Positions 40,991 to 50,867 of a stretch of DNA of 64,000 nt are shown one piece after another. Under the pieces are notes generated by a model that saw nothing but the letters and a program-made list of their open reading frames with translations, was not told the DNA's origin and did no database searches. Numbering within the stretch: position 1 is the first letter of the stretch; every line of letters begins with the position of its first letter. This DNA comes from Bacteroidota bacterium (lineage in GTDB: Bacteria; Bacteroidota; Bacteroidia; Chitinophagales; Chitinophagaceae). Position numbers and translations under genes: made by a program. The DNA lies in the NCBI GenBank assembly GCA_018267575.1, contig JAFDYF010000105.1, forward strand, positions 1 through 64,000, written 5' to 3'.

Positions 40991-43900
40991 TCACTTGTTT
41001 ATTTTATACAAAACCGGATAATCATCATTTCTCAAGAACAATAAATAGTTCTGGTCCTTTCCCTTAATCTCGGCAATATCCCGAATCTGGCCCTCAAGTT
41101 GCAGACCGGATTGCTGAAATTGTTGCCAAGTAAATTGCCCCTTGCCATTATTTATTAGTACATGTCCAAAGCTAGCGTCCAACCTACCGAATTGGGGGAG
41201 GAAGCCAAATTCATTGCCACCCAAAACCAAATCTGTATAACCATCCTTGTTTAGATCCACACACTTGATTGCATTTACAGAAGAAAGTTCAACCATGGAA
41301 GGCAGTTTGTGTATCAAAAAATTTCCATTAGCTTGATTGATGGCCACTATAGAGCTTGGATAATTGAATTCTTTTTCCAAGGCATTTTTCAGCAACTCGG
41401 GTGGAAATAGATCCTGAATGGATTTTTTTGCGTAATCCCCATGTTTTAAGTTTTGCTTTTTTATGGAAGGGATCTGTGCTTCCAGATCATGTTTTAAAAA
41501 TACAGGCATATCCTTTCCATCGACTGTTCTGGTCATGATATCGTCTGCATACCCGTTCTGGTCAAAATCGTTGACCCATAACTTTACAGGATCCAACGAA
41601 TCGGGATGCAAATAAAAATTCTCACCAATATTTCCCAAAACCAAGTCTTCCTTACCATCCCCATTGAGGTCTTTGGCCGCGATGGATTGCCACCAGCCAA
41701 AATAATTATTCAAATTTGAATGGATCTCTTCGAAATGGTCTTGTTTAAATGAAAATATACGTGGGCACATCCAATCGCCCACGATCACCAATTCCTTATT
41801 GCCATCTCCTTTCAAGTCTGCCCATACCGCCCCTGTAACCATCCCAATATTTGCGATATCTGGATTTTTTATTTTAGCAATATCCGTAAAATGTCCATGC
41901 CCATCATTCATAAACAAATAACTGGGGGGAGAAACGCCATACTCACGAGGTGCACTTCGGCCACCCACAAAAAGGTCTTGATAGCCATCATGATTAAAAT
42001 CGTAAGCCACAGCAACTGCTGTGTTGCAACCATTATTGGTGCTTTGAAATGCAGAAGCATCCAATGTAAAATTTCCTTTCCCATCATTTTTGAATAGGCG
42101 ATATTGCATCTGTCTACTATTCGGCATGTGGTTGTTTCCCCCTGGGCCAACAAAAAGATCGATATCACCATCACCATCCGCATCAAAAAACAGAACGGCT
42201 TCATCTTCAAAGTCCGTAAACTGATCAAAGGCCGGTTCCTTTAACTTAGTAAATATTCCCGAGAATGTTTGTAAATAAACTTGACCGGGATGTCCTTGGG
42301 TGCCTCCAATATAAACGTCTTCCATCCCATCGCCATTCAGATCCGCAACAGCCGCCTTGGGCCCTTCGCGGGAAAGCATTTTTGGCAAATTACGTTCGTA
42401 ATAAAAATCTTCATAATCATCCTCCACATGTTTATCAAAATCGCTATTCAGCTTTTGTAGTAAAAATTGGGCCGTGTCAATAATATTTGATTCTGTATAC
42501 GGATTGTTGCTATTTCCTTGCAGAACTTGATAAACACTATCCACGCTAAGGCCTACCCGTTTTGTAAATGATCGGTCGGGCCAAACAATGACCATTGAAT
42601 CGATCTTCGTTATATTTCCCAAGCCTATAATTTGCTTATAGTCCACGGAAGATTGGAAACCCCGGCTGGGCACTACCTCGCGATAATACACCTGATTGTC
42701 TTTGTACAATTTTATTTTGCTGCCAATTGCGAAGCTATTGTCACCTTTTCCCCTTAAAATAACACCGATATAATGGTTCTTATTTAACTCACGGGCATTG
42801 TTCCGGTAAACAAAGGCCGGGCCATTTTCATTATTGATCACCAAATCCAGATCTCCATCATTATCCAAGTCGGCATAAGCTGCTCCATTAGAAAAAGAGG
42901 CCTGTGTAAAACCCCAATCCTTCCCGATGTCCTGAAAATTCAAATCACCCTTATTGCGATAGGCTTTGTGAAGCATGGGATTGATGGGGATTTTTTTTAG
43001 GATCTGATCAATTTCTTCCTTCTTCCCGTTCAACACCATTTTTTGGAGCACATCGTTGGCAAAAAAGTCCATGAAATCGAGATTGGTAACATCCTTATTT
43101 ACCCCATTGCATACGAAGATGTCGTTATAACCATCGTTGTCCATATCAAACAGGAGTGCACCCCAACTCCAGTCCGTGGCAGATACGCCACTATAGTTGG
43201 CGATATCGATAAATTTTCCTGTGCCCGTATTCAACTGCAAACAGTTTTTCATGTATTGATGGTAAAAGCCTGCTTTCAACTTTGCATTGTACAAGTCAAT
43301 ATTATCGAATGCCCCCAATGTTTTTAGCCGATAATCATCTTCAGGCAGCATATCAGTGGTAAAAATCTCGAATCTACCATCGTTGTTGATATCAGCTAGG
43401 TCAGCGCCCATGGAAGAAAAACTGGTATGACCGAAACAGTCTTCCAATTCGTCCTTAAAAGTGCCATCCTTTTGATTGATGTATAAATAATCTCTTTCGT
43501 AGGAGTCATTTGAAACAAAAACATCGGGCCAGCCATCCCCGTTAATATCGCCAACGGAAACACCCAAGCCAAAACTGATTAAAGAACCATGAATCCCAGC
43601 TTCTTTAGTCACTTCCGTAAAATGACCATTATCATTGCGGAACAAATGGTCTCCGCCCCCCTTCAAAAAATTGGCAACAGGCCATTCTGCATCAGGCAGG
43701 TCACGTCGGTTTGAATTGTTCAAGGTGTTCACAGGAATGGGGCTGTTGTTGATCATAAAACAATCCAGGTCGCCATCGCCATCATAATCAAAAAAAGAAA
43801 CCTGAGTGGTATAGGCAGAAATATCCAACCCATATTTTGCCGCCGATTCTGTGAAGGTTAAATCATGGTTGTTGATGTACAATTTATTTTTTCTGTTACC

Positions 43901-44320
43901 ATCGCTCATGTGGCCAGAATTACAAACATAGATATCCAACCATCCATCATGATTGATATCCACAAACACCACGCCGGTGCTCCACATACTATCTTGTTTG
44001 AACCCTGCCTTATCTGTAATATCGTCGAATTTAAAATTGCCCTTATTCAGGTAGAGTTTATTGCTGCCCATATTGGAAGTCATGAACACATCGGCCAATC
44101 CATCGTTATTGATATCGCCGATTGCCACACCGCCCCCATTATAAAAATTTCGGAAAAGAAAACTGTTGTCGAGCTTGCCGTCCTTAACTGAATTCTCAAA
44201 ATTAATTCCGGTAGAAGGCATCAAAGTAAATAAAGGATGGGTATCCGTAGTGCCTTGATGACAAGAATTAGAAAATACACAAACTACCAATAGAATCCCG
44301 AGTAGGTTGATGATTCGCAT
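40991..44320 (-). CDS. VCBS/FG-GAP repeat lipoprotein with UnbV (ASPIC) domain, copy 3
   Basis: An 1109-residue surface lipoprotein; lipobox SNSC, Cys20. Seven units (DINNDGLADVFMTSN, DINHDGWLDIYVCNSG, DYDGDGDLDCFMINNS, DINGDGWPDVFVSND and others), the UnbV segment (IGSKIKLYKDNQVYYREVVPSRG), then six units (DLNGDGMEDVYIGGT, DADGDGDIDLFVGPGG, DFNHDGYQDLFVGGRS and others). It starts 114 bases after SusD of locus 1; a terminator-like palindrome stands between them, so it may be expressed at a lower level than SusC/SusD or from a separate start. Confidence 0.88.
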   Translation of the reverse strand: MRIINLLGILLVVCVFSNSCHQGTTDTHPLFTLMPSTGINFENSVKDGKLDNSFLFRNFYNGGGVAIGDINNDGLADVFMTSNMGSNKLYLNKGNFKFDDITDKAGFKQDSMWSTGVVFVDINHDGWLDIYVCNSGHMSDGNRKNKLYINNHDLTFTESAAKYGLDISAYTTQVSFFDYDGDGDLDCFMINNSPIPVNTLNNSNRRDLPDAEWPVANFLKGGGDHLFRNDNGHFTEVTKEAGIHGSLISFGLGVSVGDINGDGWPDVFVSNDSYERDYLYINQKDGTFKDELEDCFGHTSFSSMGADLADINNDGRFEIFTTDMLPEDDYRLKTLGAFDNIDLYNAKLKAGFYHQYMKNCLQLNTGTGKFIDIANYSGVSATDWSWGALLFDMDNDGYNDIFVCNGVNKDVTNLDFMDFFANDVLQKMVLNGKKEEIDQILKKIPINPMLHKAYRNKGDLNFQDIGKDWGFTQASFSNGAAYADLDNDGDLDLVINNENGPAFVYRNNARELNKNHYIGVILRGKGDNSFAIGSKIKLYKDNQVYYREVVPSRGFQSSVDYKQIIGLGNITKIDSMVIVWPDRSFTKRVGLSVDSVYQVLQGNSNNPYTESNIIDTAQFLLQKLNSDFDKHVEDDYEDFYYERNLPKMLSREGPKAAVADLNGDGMEDVYIGGTQGHPGQVYLQTFSGIFTKLKEPAFDQFTDFEDEAVLFFDADGDGDIDLFVGPGGNNHMPNSRQMQYRLFKNDGKGNFTLDASAFQSTNNGCNTAVAVAYDFNHDGYQDLFVGGRSAPREYGVSPPSYLFMNDGHGHFTDIAKIKNPDIANIGMVTGAVWADLKGDGNKELVIVGDWMCPRIFSFKQDHFEEIHSNLNNYFGWWQSIAAKDLNGDGKEDLVLGNIGENFYLHPDSLDPVKLWVNDFDQNGYADDIMTRTVDGKDMPVFLKHDLEAQIPSIKKQNLKHGDYAKKSIQDLFPPELLKNALEKEFNYPSSIVAINQANGNFLIHKLPSMVELSSVNAIKCVDLNKDGYTDLVLGGNEFGFLPQFGRLDASFGHVLINNGKGQFTWQQFQQSGLQLEGQIRDIAEIKGKDQNYLLFLRNDDYPVLYKINK

Positions 44321-44378
44321 AATGTTATTTTAGAATGCTGCAACCTTCAACTGCAAAAGGTTGAATTGGTAAAATTAC

Positions 44379-44404
44379 AAAAGGCCATTGTACAATGGCC
44401 TTTT
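44379..44404 (-). terminator. Perfect 26-bp palindrome, terminator between SusD and VCBS copy 3
   Basis: Arms AAAAGGCCATTGT (44379-44391) and its exact complement to 44404, without any central spacer. T residues follow on both strands, so it can act in either direction. It is 31 bases beyond the SusD stop codon and 59 bases before VCBS copy 3. Confidence 0.75.
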
Positions 44405-44434
44405 GTTTTTATATGCATATCAGTTTTAACACAA

Positions 44435-46090
44435 TCAATAGAAAGGATTCTGTTTCAGGTTTGGGTTCACAATCAACTGCGTTGCAGGAATTGGGAACAA
44501 CAGATATTTAGCATTTGCATCTGCTGGTTTCAAATTCCAAGCATTCAGGAATACGCCCAAACGAATCATATCCTGCCTTCTCCAGCTCTCCCAGTATAAT
44601 TCCTTTTGTCTCTCTTCAAGGATGGTGGTACCATCGTAGAGATTTGATTTATTAACAAGGGAAATAGAAGCTAAAGGTGCAGCACCCCTAGCAGCATGAA
44701 GTTGGTTTACCAAGGTCAATGCATCACTAGCACCGCCAGATGCTCCGCTAAGGTCAGCTTCTGCCATCATCAACAATACATCTGCCAAACGGAACAGGAT
44801 GAGTTGGTTTGAAGCTGAACCAGTGTAGTTGTTATAATCAGGGTAATATTTCATTACACGGATACCATCGCCTTCCAAAGTAGCTACATTGGTTTCAATA
44901 TTGCTAACGGTAGGTGCAAATACAAGCAGGTTTCCTTTTCTATCATATATATTTTGACCCGCTTCGTTCTTTTGCTGCCCAGCCGCAAAGCCTACATTCA
45001 AACCAGACCTTGGGGAAACCCCATAGGAATTTGCTGCGGGGTATGGTACATTGCCCTGACGTGTATCCGTTGCATCAAATGCATTATAAACGTCAGCAAT
45101 GGTGCTAAAGCCATTCCAGCCAGCACCGCCATAAACACCAGCGGTATCCCAAGAATTATAATGCAGACCCATCATCCATCTTGCTGTGATGCCGCCATTA
45201 TTTGTTCCATTGGGGTTGGTTGAAGTACCATTGTTATCATAAGCAAAAATCATTTCGGAAGTAGTTTTAGGCCTTCCAAAACCGGGTGAATAACCACCAT
45301 TATTCGGACTAAAATTATCGAAATAATAAGAGGCAAGTCCGTATTTGGAGTTAGACATAATTGCCTGCCCTAAACTATATACTTGTTGCATATCAGCAGC
45401 ATCTTGAGCTGCTGGTGCAGACCGGTTCAAGAATACCTGTTTGTTCAACAACACTTTCATCAACAAAAATCTAGCGGCATCTGGATTGGCGGCATATTGA
45501 TCGTTGCTGGATGGAAGCGTTGTAATCAATCCGGTAAGATTGGCAACTAATGTATCAATGGCTTCAGCAGCGGTCATTACAGGAGCCGCGTCGATAGAAT
45601 TGTATTTAGCTATCGTTCTATAAGGAACCTGACCATATAAATCAAGGAAATAAAACTGAGCCAATGACCTAAGGAAAGTAGCTTCAGCGGCTTGCTTTGG
45701 GGTGGGGTTCAGCGCCAACACCGTAGTGGCATCACTTTCCAAAGTACCCAAACCATTAAAAACAGACGCTGATTGACCATGGGTTGCATCCCATGCATGT
45801 GCATGTAATACCCGCCATACCCCGTTATCGTCCCAGTCACCACCACGGGTAGGCACCAAGCTTTCATCTGAAGTGTTTTCTTCGAGAGAAAATATTTGGT
45901 CTTGACCATGAAAAAGACCTGCAAGATCATTATAGGTATTCACCAAAAACCCAGTAGCACTTCCGCTACCGCTTCCACCGCCGCTCACAAAGCTTTGGTT
46001 GAGGTTTTCGTTCAATTTAGTACAGCCAGCAACTGCTAGTGAAGCAGTGAGTGCCAGGGCAGTAAGTTTATTATTTATTTTGACTTTCAT
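44435..46090 (-). CDS. SusD/RagB-family nutrient-binding outer-membrane lipoprotein (locus 1)
   Basis: A 551-residue lipoprotein: lipobox VAGC, Cys23, then TKLNENLNQSF. TPR-like helical elements characteristic of SusD follow (AAEATFLRSLAQFYFLDLYGQVPYRTIA, AARFLLMKVLLNKQVFLN, DVLLMMAEADLSGASGGASDALTLVNQLHAARGA), with the C-terminal ILEERQKELYWESWRRQDMIRLGVF and LFPIPATQLIVNPNLKQNPFY. It forms the lid on the SusC channel and binds the ligand outside the cell. It lies 26 bases after the SusC gene. No SusE/F partner follows; VCBS lipoproteins do instead. Confidence 0.95.
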   Translation of the reverse strand: MKVKINNKLTALALTASLAVAGCTKLNENLNQSFVSGGGSGSGSATGFLVNTYNDLAGLFHGQDQIFSLEENTSDESLVPTRGGDWDDNGVWRVLHAHAWDATHGQSASVFNGLGTLESDATTVLALNPTPKQAAEATFLRSLAQFYFLDLYGQVPYRTIAKYNSIDAAPVMTAAEAIDTLVANLTGLITTLPSSNDQYAANPDAARFLLMKVLLNKQVFLNRSAPAAQDAADMQQVYSLGQAIMSNSKYGLASYYFDNFSPNNGGYSPGFGRPKTTSEMIFAYDNNGTSTNPNGTNNGGITARWMMGLHYNSWDTAGVYGGAGWNGFSTIADVYNAFDATDTRQGNVPYPAANSYGVSPRSGLNVGFAAGQQKNEAGQNIYDRKGNLLVFAPTVSNIETNVATLEGDGIRVMKYYPDYNNYTGSASNQLILFRLADVLLMMAEADLSGASGGASDALTLVNQLHAARGAAPLASISLVNKSNLYDGTTILEERQKELYWESWRRQDMIRLGVFLNAWNLKPADANAKYLLFPIPATQLIVNPNLKQNPFY

Positions 46091-46116
46091 ATAAATAAAA
46101 TATTTATTCTGATTGA

Positions 46117-49107
46117 TTAATAAAGTGAAAAGTTAACCCCGAATTTAAAAGCCCTTGCAGTTGGATAACCAATATAATCCATACCTAATGAAGGGATACC
46201 AGCATTGTTATGGTCTTGGTTTACCTCAGCATCAAAGCCTGTATATTTTGTAAATTCAACCAGGTTGGTACCAGTTACAAAAATCCTTGCATTCTTAACT
46301 ACACCACCAATGCTTCCAAGATTATAGGCAAAAGTGACGTTCCCTATTTTTACAAAATTGCCGCTTTGCAAAAACCGGGTAGATGCAGAAACTGGGTTGG
46401 CGAGGCTTTCTTTTGTACCAATCAAAGTAGCAGATATGTTCTTACCATTAGCAATATTGCCCAAGTTGGTCACGCTCACTAAGGTATTGTTGAATATCTT
46501 GTTACCAAATGCACCATGGGTGTTAATGGCCAAACTGAATTTTTTGTAATTCAGATCTGTATTTATGCCCAAAATAACATTTGGGTTGGGATCGCCAGAA
46601 TAATCGGATGCCTGGCTTTTGGTAATGGCAATACCATTTTGATCGAAACCAGTGAATTGCCTTAAATAGAATACATCGATGGGTTGCTTGTTCGCGATGG
46701 CTTCAGCATAAGCGGAAGAAACGCCTTGACCATTCACACCACCTGTTAGGTATAATGGTGAATTACCCAAAGCTGCATACACGAATTGGTTCTTTACATA
46801 TTCTACATTCACATTAAAGTTCCAAGTGAAATCCTTTTTATTTATGATAACAGTACCAACTGAAACCTCAAATCCTTTGTTGGTAATATATCCAGGCAGG
46901 TTTTGCCAGATAGTACCTCCAGCAGAAGGAACAGAAAGCGTACCAGGGAATAATGGGTTGGTGGTCTTTTTAGAGAACACATCCACATAACCAAAAATCC
47001 TATTTTGCAACAACCCGAAATCGATACCTCCATCGGTAGAAGCGAGGGTCTCCCATCTGAGGTTAGGGTTAGCAAAATTGATAGTAGAAGTAGAGCTTGA
47101 TCCACTGAAATAAGCCAACTGTTGGGAAGCACCGGCTCTCAAACCATCCTGACCACCTGATTGACCATAACCTACTCTCAGGCCCAATGTGGTGAACAGG
47201 TTGCTGTTTTTCATGAAATCTTCCTGCAATACATTCCACCTGAATCCGAATGAAGGGAAATAACCATATCGGTTATTTGTACCAAATTTGCTAGAACCAT
47301 CTGCACGGAGTGTACCAGTTAAGAAATATTTATCTTGGAAATTCAATTCGGCCCTGCCAAAATAAGAGCTCAAATCGGTTGCAGGAGGCACTTGGCTAGC
47401 TGTTACCAGATTTTTCTGGTTCATGCCCTGCATATCGTTATAGTAGGGAATATTTGGATAAGACGGACCACCGGGTACATTCCAAGAAAAACCATAACCA
47501 TAAGTAAGCTGATATTGTAAGTTTGAAGTTGTCCAATATTCATAACCACCCAATACTTTAAAATTCAAACCAATTCCTAATTTTTTCTCATACTGTAAAG
47601 TGTGGGTGATGGTTTGTGACCATATATTACCTCTAGCGGTTTCAGCAGCACCCTTTCCATCAGCATTGCCACCTGTAGCAGCAATCAGACCCTGAAGCTG
47701 AGCATCTAAAGTAGCAACACCGTAGTTAAGACCATATAAGAAATTGTATGAGAACCCTGGTGCAATCCTAAAGTTTAAGCCAGCGTTACCAAGCAATTGG
47801 GTTACATGTGCATAGTTATCACTATAAGCTGATAATGCCAATGGGTTGATTTGACCAGAAGGGTTTTTTTGATTAAAAGTACCATCACTATTATAGTAAG
47901 AAAGTGTGGGGTTCCAGTTCATCGCTGCACTGATCAGGTTACCAGTGCTACCTGCATCGGTACTGATTGGCGCTTGTTGCATCGTATAATGAGAAGCAAT
48001 TACATTAAAGTTGATCTTTAATCTTTTGTTGATAAAGCTATGCTCACCACTGAAATTCGCATTATACTGCTGCAATCCACTTTTAAGGATTATCCCTTGA
48101 TTGTTACTGGCGGCAAATGATGCACGATATTTTCCATTCTCACCACCACCTGTCAATGCCAATGAATAAATAGTACTTGGCTTATTTTGAAGAATCGCAT
48201 TGAATGTGTTGATACTTTGACCAGAGTCTGATTTAAAACCATATACTCCCAATTCAGACCTGTATTGGCTTGCTGAAAGAATATCAGGCTTCTTCATCAA
48301 TCCACCAAACACGCCAACAGTAACGCCAGCATCGAGGGTCATTTTACCGTTACCTTTATTGGTGGTAATCAATACTACTCCGTTTTCACCCCTAGCTCCA
48401 TAAATGGCGGCTGAGGAAGCATCTTTAAGGATATCAATCCTTTCAATGTCCCCTGGATTTAAGAATAGTAATGGGTTATTGCCTGGAACAGTTCCTACAC
48501 CAGCCAAAAAAGATGGCGGGATAGGAGAGGTTGCATCCAAAGGAACCCCATCAATTACATACAATGGGTTGTTACCACTAACAATGGAGTTGTTACCCCT
48601 GATCTTTGTAATAGTGGTACCACCTGGCTGACCGCTATTATCGGCAATCTGCAAACCTGCTACTTTACCAATAAGCAATTCCTCGGCAGATACCACCCCT
48701 TTGTTAAAGTCCTTTGCTTTCACTGAAGCCACAGAACCTGTAACGTCTTTTCTTTGCGCCGTTCCGTAACCAATGACCACAACATCGTTCAATGTGGAAG
48801 TAGAAGGCACCAATGAAACATCGAAGCTTTCTTTGCCTCCGATGCTGATTTCTTGTTGGGCAAAGCCAACACTACTAATAACTAAAGTTTTTGCAGTGGC
48901 AGGCACGTTTAATTTAAACATACCGGCTGCATCCGTAGAAGTCCCCGTTCTAACACCCCTAACGGTAACAGTGGCTCCCTGAAGCGGGTTGCCCTTGTCG
49001 TCAGAAATTTTACCGGAGATTGTCTTTGTTTGTGAAAACGCAATTTGTGTGAAGAGTACACAAAGCATGAGAACAGAACATTGCCGAAGCAATCGTTTGA
49101 TGGTCAT
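46117..49107 (-). CDS. SusC/RagA-family TonB-dependent transporter (locus 1)
   Basis: A 996-residue outer-membrane transporter; the ATG at 49107 (MTIKRLLRQCSVLMLCVLFTQIAFSQ) gives a good signal peptide. Domains: carboxypeptidase-regulatory-like domain (TISGKISDDKGNPLQGATVTVRG, about residues 27-110), TonB box VVVIGYG, plug (SVASVKAKDFNKGVVSAEELLIGKVAGLQI ... SSAAIYGARGENGVVLITT), then the 22-strand barrel ending in GYPTARAFKFGVNFSLY. It carries the ligand bound by SusD across the outer membrane with TonB energy. No sigma/anti-sigma pair is nearby; the LacI operator at 49320 suggests control by a sugar-responsive regulator. Confidence 0.96.
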   Translation of the reverse strand: MTIKRLLRQCSVLMLCVLFTQIAFSQTKTISGKISDDKGNPLQGATVTVRGVRTGTSTDAAGMFKLNVPATAKTLVISSVGFAQQEISIGGKESFDVSLVPSTSTLNDVVVIGYGTAQRKDVTGSVASVKAKDFNKGVVSAEELLIGKVAGLQIADNSGQPGGTTITKIRGNNSIVSGNNPLYVIDGVPLDATSPIPPSFLAGVGTVPGNNPLLFLNPGDIERIDILKDASSAAIYGARGENGVVLITTNKGNGKMTLDAGVTVGVFGGLMKKPDILSASQYRSELGVYGFKSDSGQSINTFNAILQNKPSTIYSLALTGGGENGKYRASFAASNNQGIILKSGLQQYNANFSGEHSFINKRLKINFNVIASHYTMQQAPISTDAGSTGNLISAAMNWNPTLSYYNSDGTFNQKNPSGQINPLALSAYSDNYAHVTQLLGNAGLNFRIAPGFSYNFLYGLNYGVATLDAQLQGLIAATGGNADGKGAAETARGNIWSQTITHTLQYEKKLGIGLNFKVLGGYEYWTTSNLQYQLTYGYGFSWNVPGGPSYPNIPYYNDMQGMNQKNLVTASQVPPATDLSSYFGRAELNFQDKYFLTGTLRADGSSKFGTNNRYGYFPSFGFRWNVLQEDFMKNSNLFTTLGLRVGYGQSGGQDGLRAGASQQLAYFSGSSSTSTINFANPNLRWETLASTDGGIDFGLLQNRIFGYVDVFSKKTTNPLFPGTLSVPSAGGTIWQNLPGYITNKGFEVSVGTVIINKKDFTWNFNVNVEYVKNQFVYAALGNSPLYLTGGVNGQGVSSAYAEAIANKQPIDVFYLRQFTGFDQNGIAITKSQASDYSGDPNPNVILGINTDLNYKKFSLAINTHGAFGNKIFNNTLVSVTNLGNIANGKNISATLIGTKESLANPVSASTRFLQSGNFVKIGNVTFAYNLGSIGGVVKNARIFVTGTNLVEFTKYTGFDAEVNQDHNNAGIPSLGMDYIGYPTARAFKFGVNFSLY

Positions 49108-49155
49108 AATCAATGGTTTAAGCAATTAATAATCAATAGTTATAAAATCAAAACC

Positions 49156-49163
49156 CAAATTTA
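49156..49163 (-). promoter_or_regulatory. Putative -7 box of the SusC/SusD locus 1 promoter
   Basis: On the minus strand TAAATTTG (49163 to 49156) fits TAnnTTTG and lies 49 bases upstream of the SusC start codon. No good TTTG box is seen at the right distance, so the promoter may need an activator. Confidence 0.45.
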
Positions 49164-49319
49164 ACAAAAATTTTTATATGCTTGGACTCTATCAGACAAG
49201 GCATTGAAGCGAAATGCTGCATAGAGTTAACTTTTATTTAAATCTTTTCATACTTTTTTTCAGGGGCATAAAAGTAAATTTTAACATACTATTTATTGGC
49301 CAGAAACCTCCTTTTTTTA

Positions 49320-49333
49320 CGCAAACGTTTGCG
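49320..49333. promoter_or_regulatory. LacI-family operator palindrome upstream of SusC locus 1
   Basis: CGCAAACGTTTGCG is a perfect 14-base palindrome with the central CG and flanking AAA/TTT of LacI/CcpA-type operators. It lies 16 bases past the trehalase stop codon and about 160 bases upstream of the SusC -7 box. A LacI-family gene is 4 kb away (53227-54222). Confidence 0.65.
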
Positions 49334-49349
49334 CACCCTATATTCACCT

Positions 49350-50852
49350 TCACAGAAACTGTTTCAATTTGAGATATACCCCATTCGTCCACCCAAAACC
49401 ATCCTGATTGGGATACTCGCCACCGCCCGCCGCAAAACCCGTTTCCACCACATTATACTTCTCTGTTAGCTTTCCGCTTTTTTTAAAAATGGATTCCACC
49501 GATTGGATCCATCTCTCCTTGATTTCATTTGCCAATCTTGCAAAACCATAATTCATCAATCCTTTGAACCCTATCCATTGCAATGGTGCCCAACCGTTCG
49601 GGGCATCCCATTGTTGTCCATTTTCGCACCGTGTGGTAACCAACCCGCCAGTCTTCAGGAATTCATTTTCTATTTTTTGGGCAACCAGCGCCGCCCTTTC
49701 ATCGGTTGCCAGGTTCAGGAACAAAGGGAACAACATGGCCAAACTTGCTTTTCCGGTGCTCCGCCCTTTTACAAAATCATAGTCTGCATAGTAGGCACCC
49801 TGTCCGTCCCATAAATATTTTTGTATGGCTTCCTTTCTTTTATTTGAAAGAACTTGATATTTTTTTGCGTCCTCTTTTTTACCAGCAATTGAAAATGCAT
49901 TTTCAATTGTTTTTTCCAAATGGTACAAAAGACAGTTCAAATCAATGGGAACAATCTCCGTCGTATAAATCGAACCCATATCCTTTTCATCCCTGAACCA
50001 ACGGCTACTGAAATCCCAGCCTGATTCTGCCGCCGCACGGATATGGCGATACAACTCTTTATCTTTTGCCTTTGATTCCTTTGCCGTGAGAAGATCGTCC
50101 AAATAAGATTCTTCCCTTGGCTCATTTTTATTATCCCAATATCGGTTCAACAATTCACCATCCTTCATCAACACGACATGTTTTTCTGCCAACCCATTTT
50201 GATTCAATTTTTCCTGCCCACCCATCCAGAACCCATATTCCTTTTCCAATTGTGATAAATAATCCACCAACACTTTCTCTCCTTTTTCCTCACTCAACAG
50301 TTCCACCATCAACGAAAAAAAGGGTGGTTGCGAACGGCTTAAAAAATAAGAGCGGTTGCCATTGGGAATAAACCCAAACTCATTGATCAGGTAAGCAAAA
50401 TTGTTGACCATGTTTTCGATCAGGTCCGTCCTTTTGGAAACCTGAAGACCCAGCATGGTAAAATAGCTGTCCCAATAATAAATTTCCCTGAACCTGCCTC
50501 CGGGCACTACAAATGGGTAGGGCAAATCAATCAAAGAGCTTCCGTTGTTTTCAGTTCGCCTTGTAAGCATGTCCCAGAGCAATTGGATATGGGTTTCCAA
50601 CGTCTCGGAACGGTCGCTCACAAAATCCGTTGCCGTATTTTTAGGGAAATCAAAATATCTTTTGCAAAATTCAAAGAGCTTAAAATCCTTTTTATCCTTT
50701 TCAACTCTGTATTGTTCCAAAATTTCCGTGGGGGAAATCTTTGGGGCACAATCAGTAAAAAATTTCTGGTCCTCAAATACTTTTTGCGATTGTACGTCTA
50801 CAAAAAGTTCATCCAAATCCTCCATGTAAAACAACTGCACTTTTTTGTTCAT
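49350..50852 (-). CDS. Trehalase (glycoside hydrolase family 37)
   Basis: A 500-residue enzyme that hydrolyses trehalose to two glucose molecules. Both trehalase signatures are present: PGGRFREIYYWDSYF (117-131) and QQWDAPNGWAPLQW (413-426). The catalytic pair is likely Asp280 (ESGWDFSSRWF) and Glu479 (GGGEYPNQDGFGWTNG). There is no signal peptide, so it is cytosolic, unlike periplasmic TreA, and matches the short TreF type. It starts 15 bases after the MFS gene, so imported sugar would be cleaved inside the cell. Confidence 0.95.
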   Translation of the reverse strand: MNKKVQLFYMEDLDELFVDVQSQKVFEDQKFFTDCAPKISPTEILEQYRVEKDKKDFKLFEFCKRYFDFPKNTATDFVSDRSETLETHIQLLWDMLTRRTENNGSSLIDLPYPFVVPGGRFREIYYWDSYFTMLGLQVSKRTDLIENMVNNFAYLINEFGFIPNGNRSYFLSRSQPPFFSLMVELLSEEKGEKVLVDYLSQLEKEYGFWMGGQEKLNQNGLAEKHVVLMKDGELLNRYWDNKNEPREESYLDDLLTAKESKAKDKELYRHIRAAAESGWDFSSRWFRDEKDMGSIYTTEIVPIDLNCLLYHLEKTIENAFSIAGKKEDAKKYQVLSNKRKEAIQKYLWDGQGAYYADYDFVKGRSTGKASLAMLFPLFLNLATDERAALVAQKIENEFLKTGGLVTTRCENGQQWDAPNGWAPLQWIGFKGLMNYGFARLANEIKERWIQSVESIFKKSGKLTEKYNVVETGFAAGGGEYPNQDGFGWTNGVYLKLKQFL

Positions 50853-50867
50853 GGCTTCCCCTTATCT

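Noticed and set aside
37556..44320. VCBS copies 2 and 3 as a recent tandem duplication
   Set aside because: The two proteins share layout but differ along their whole length, so any duplication is old.
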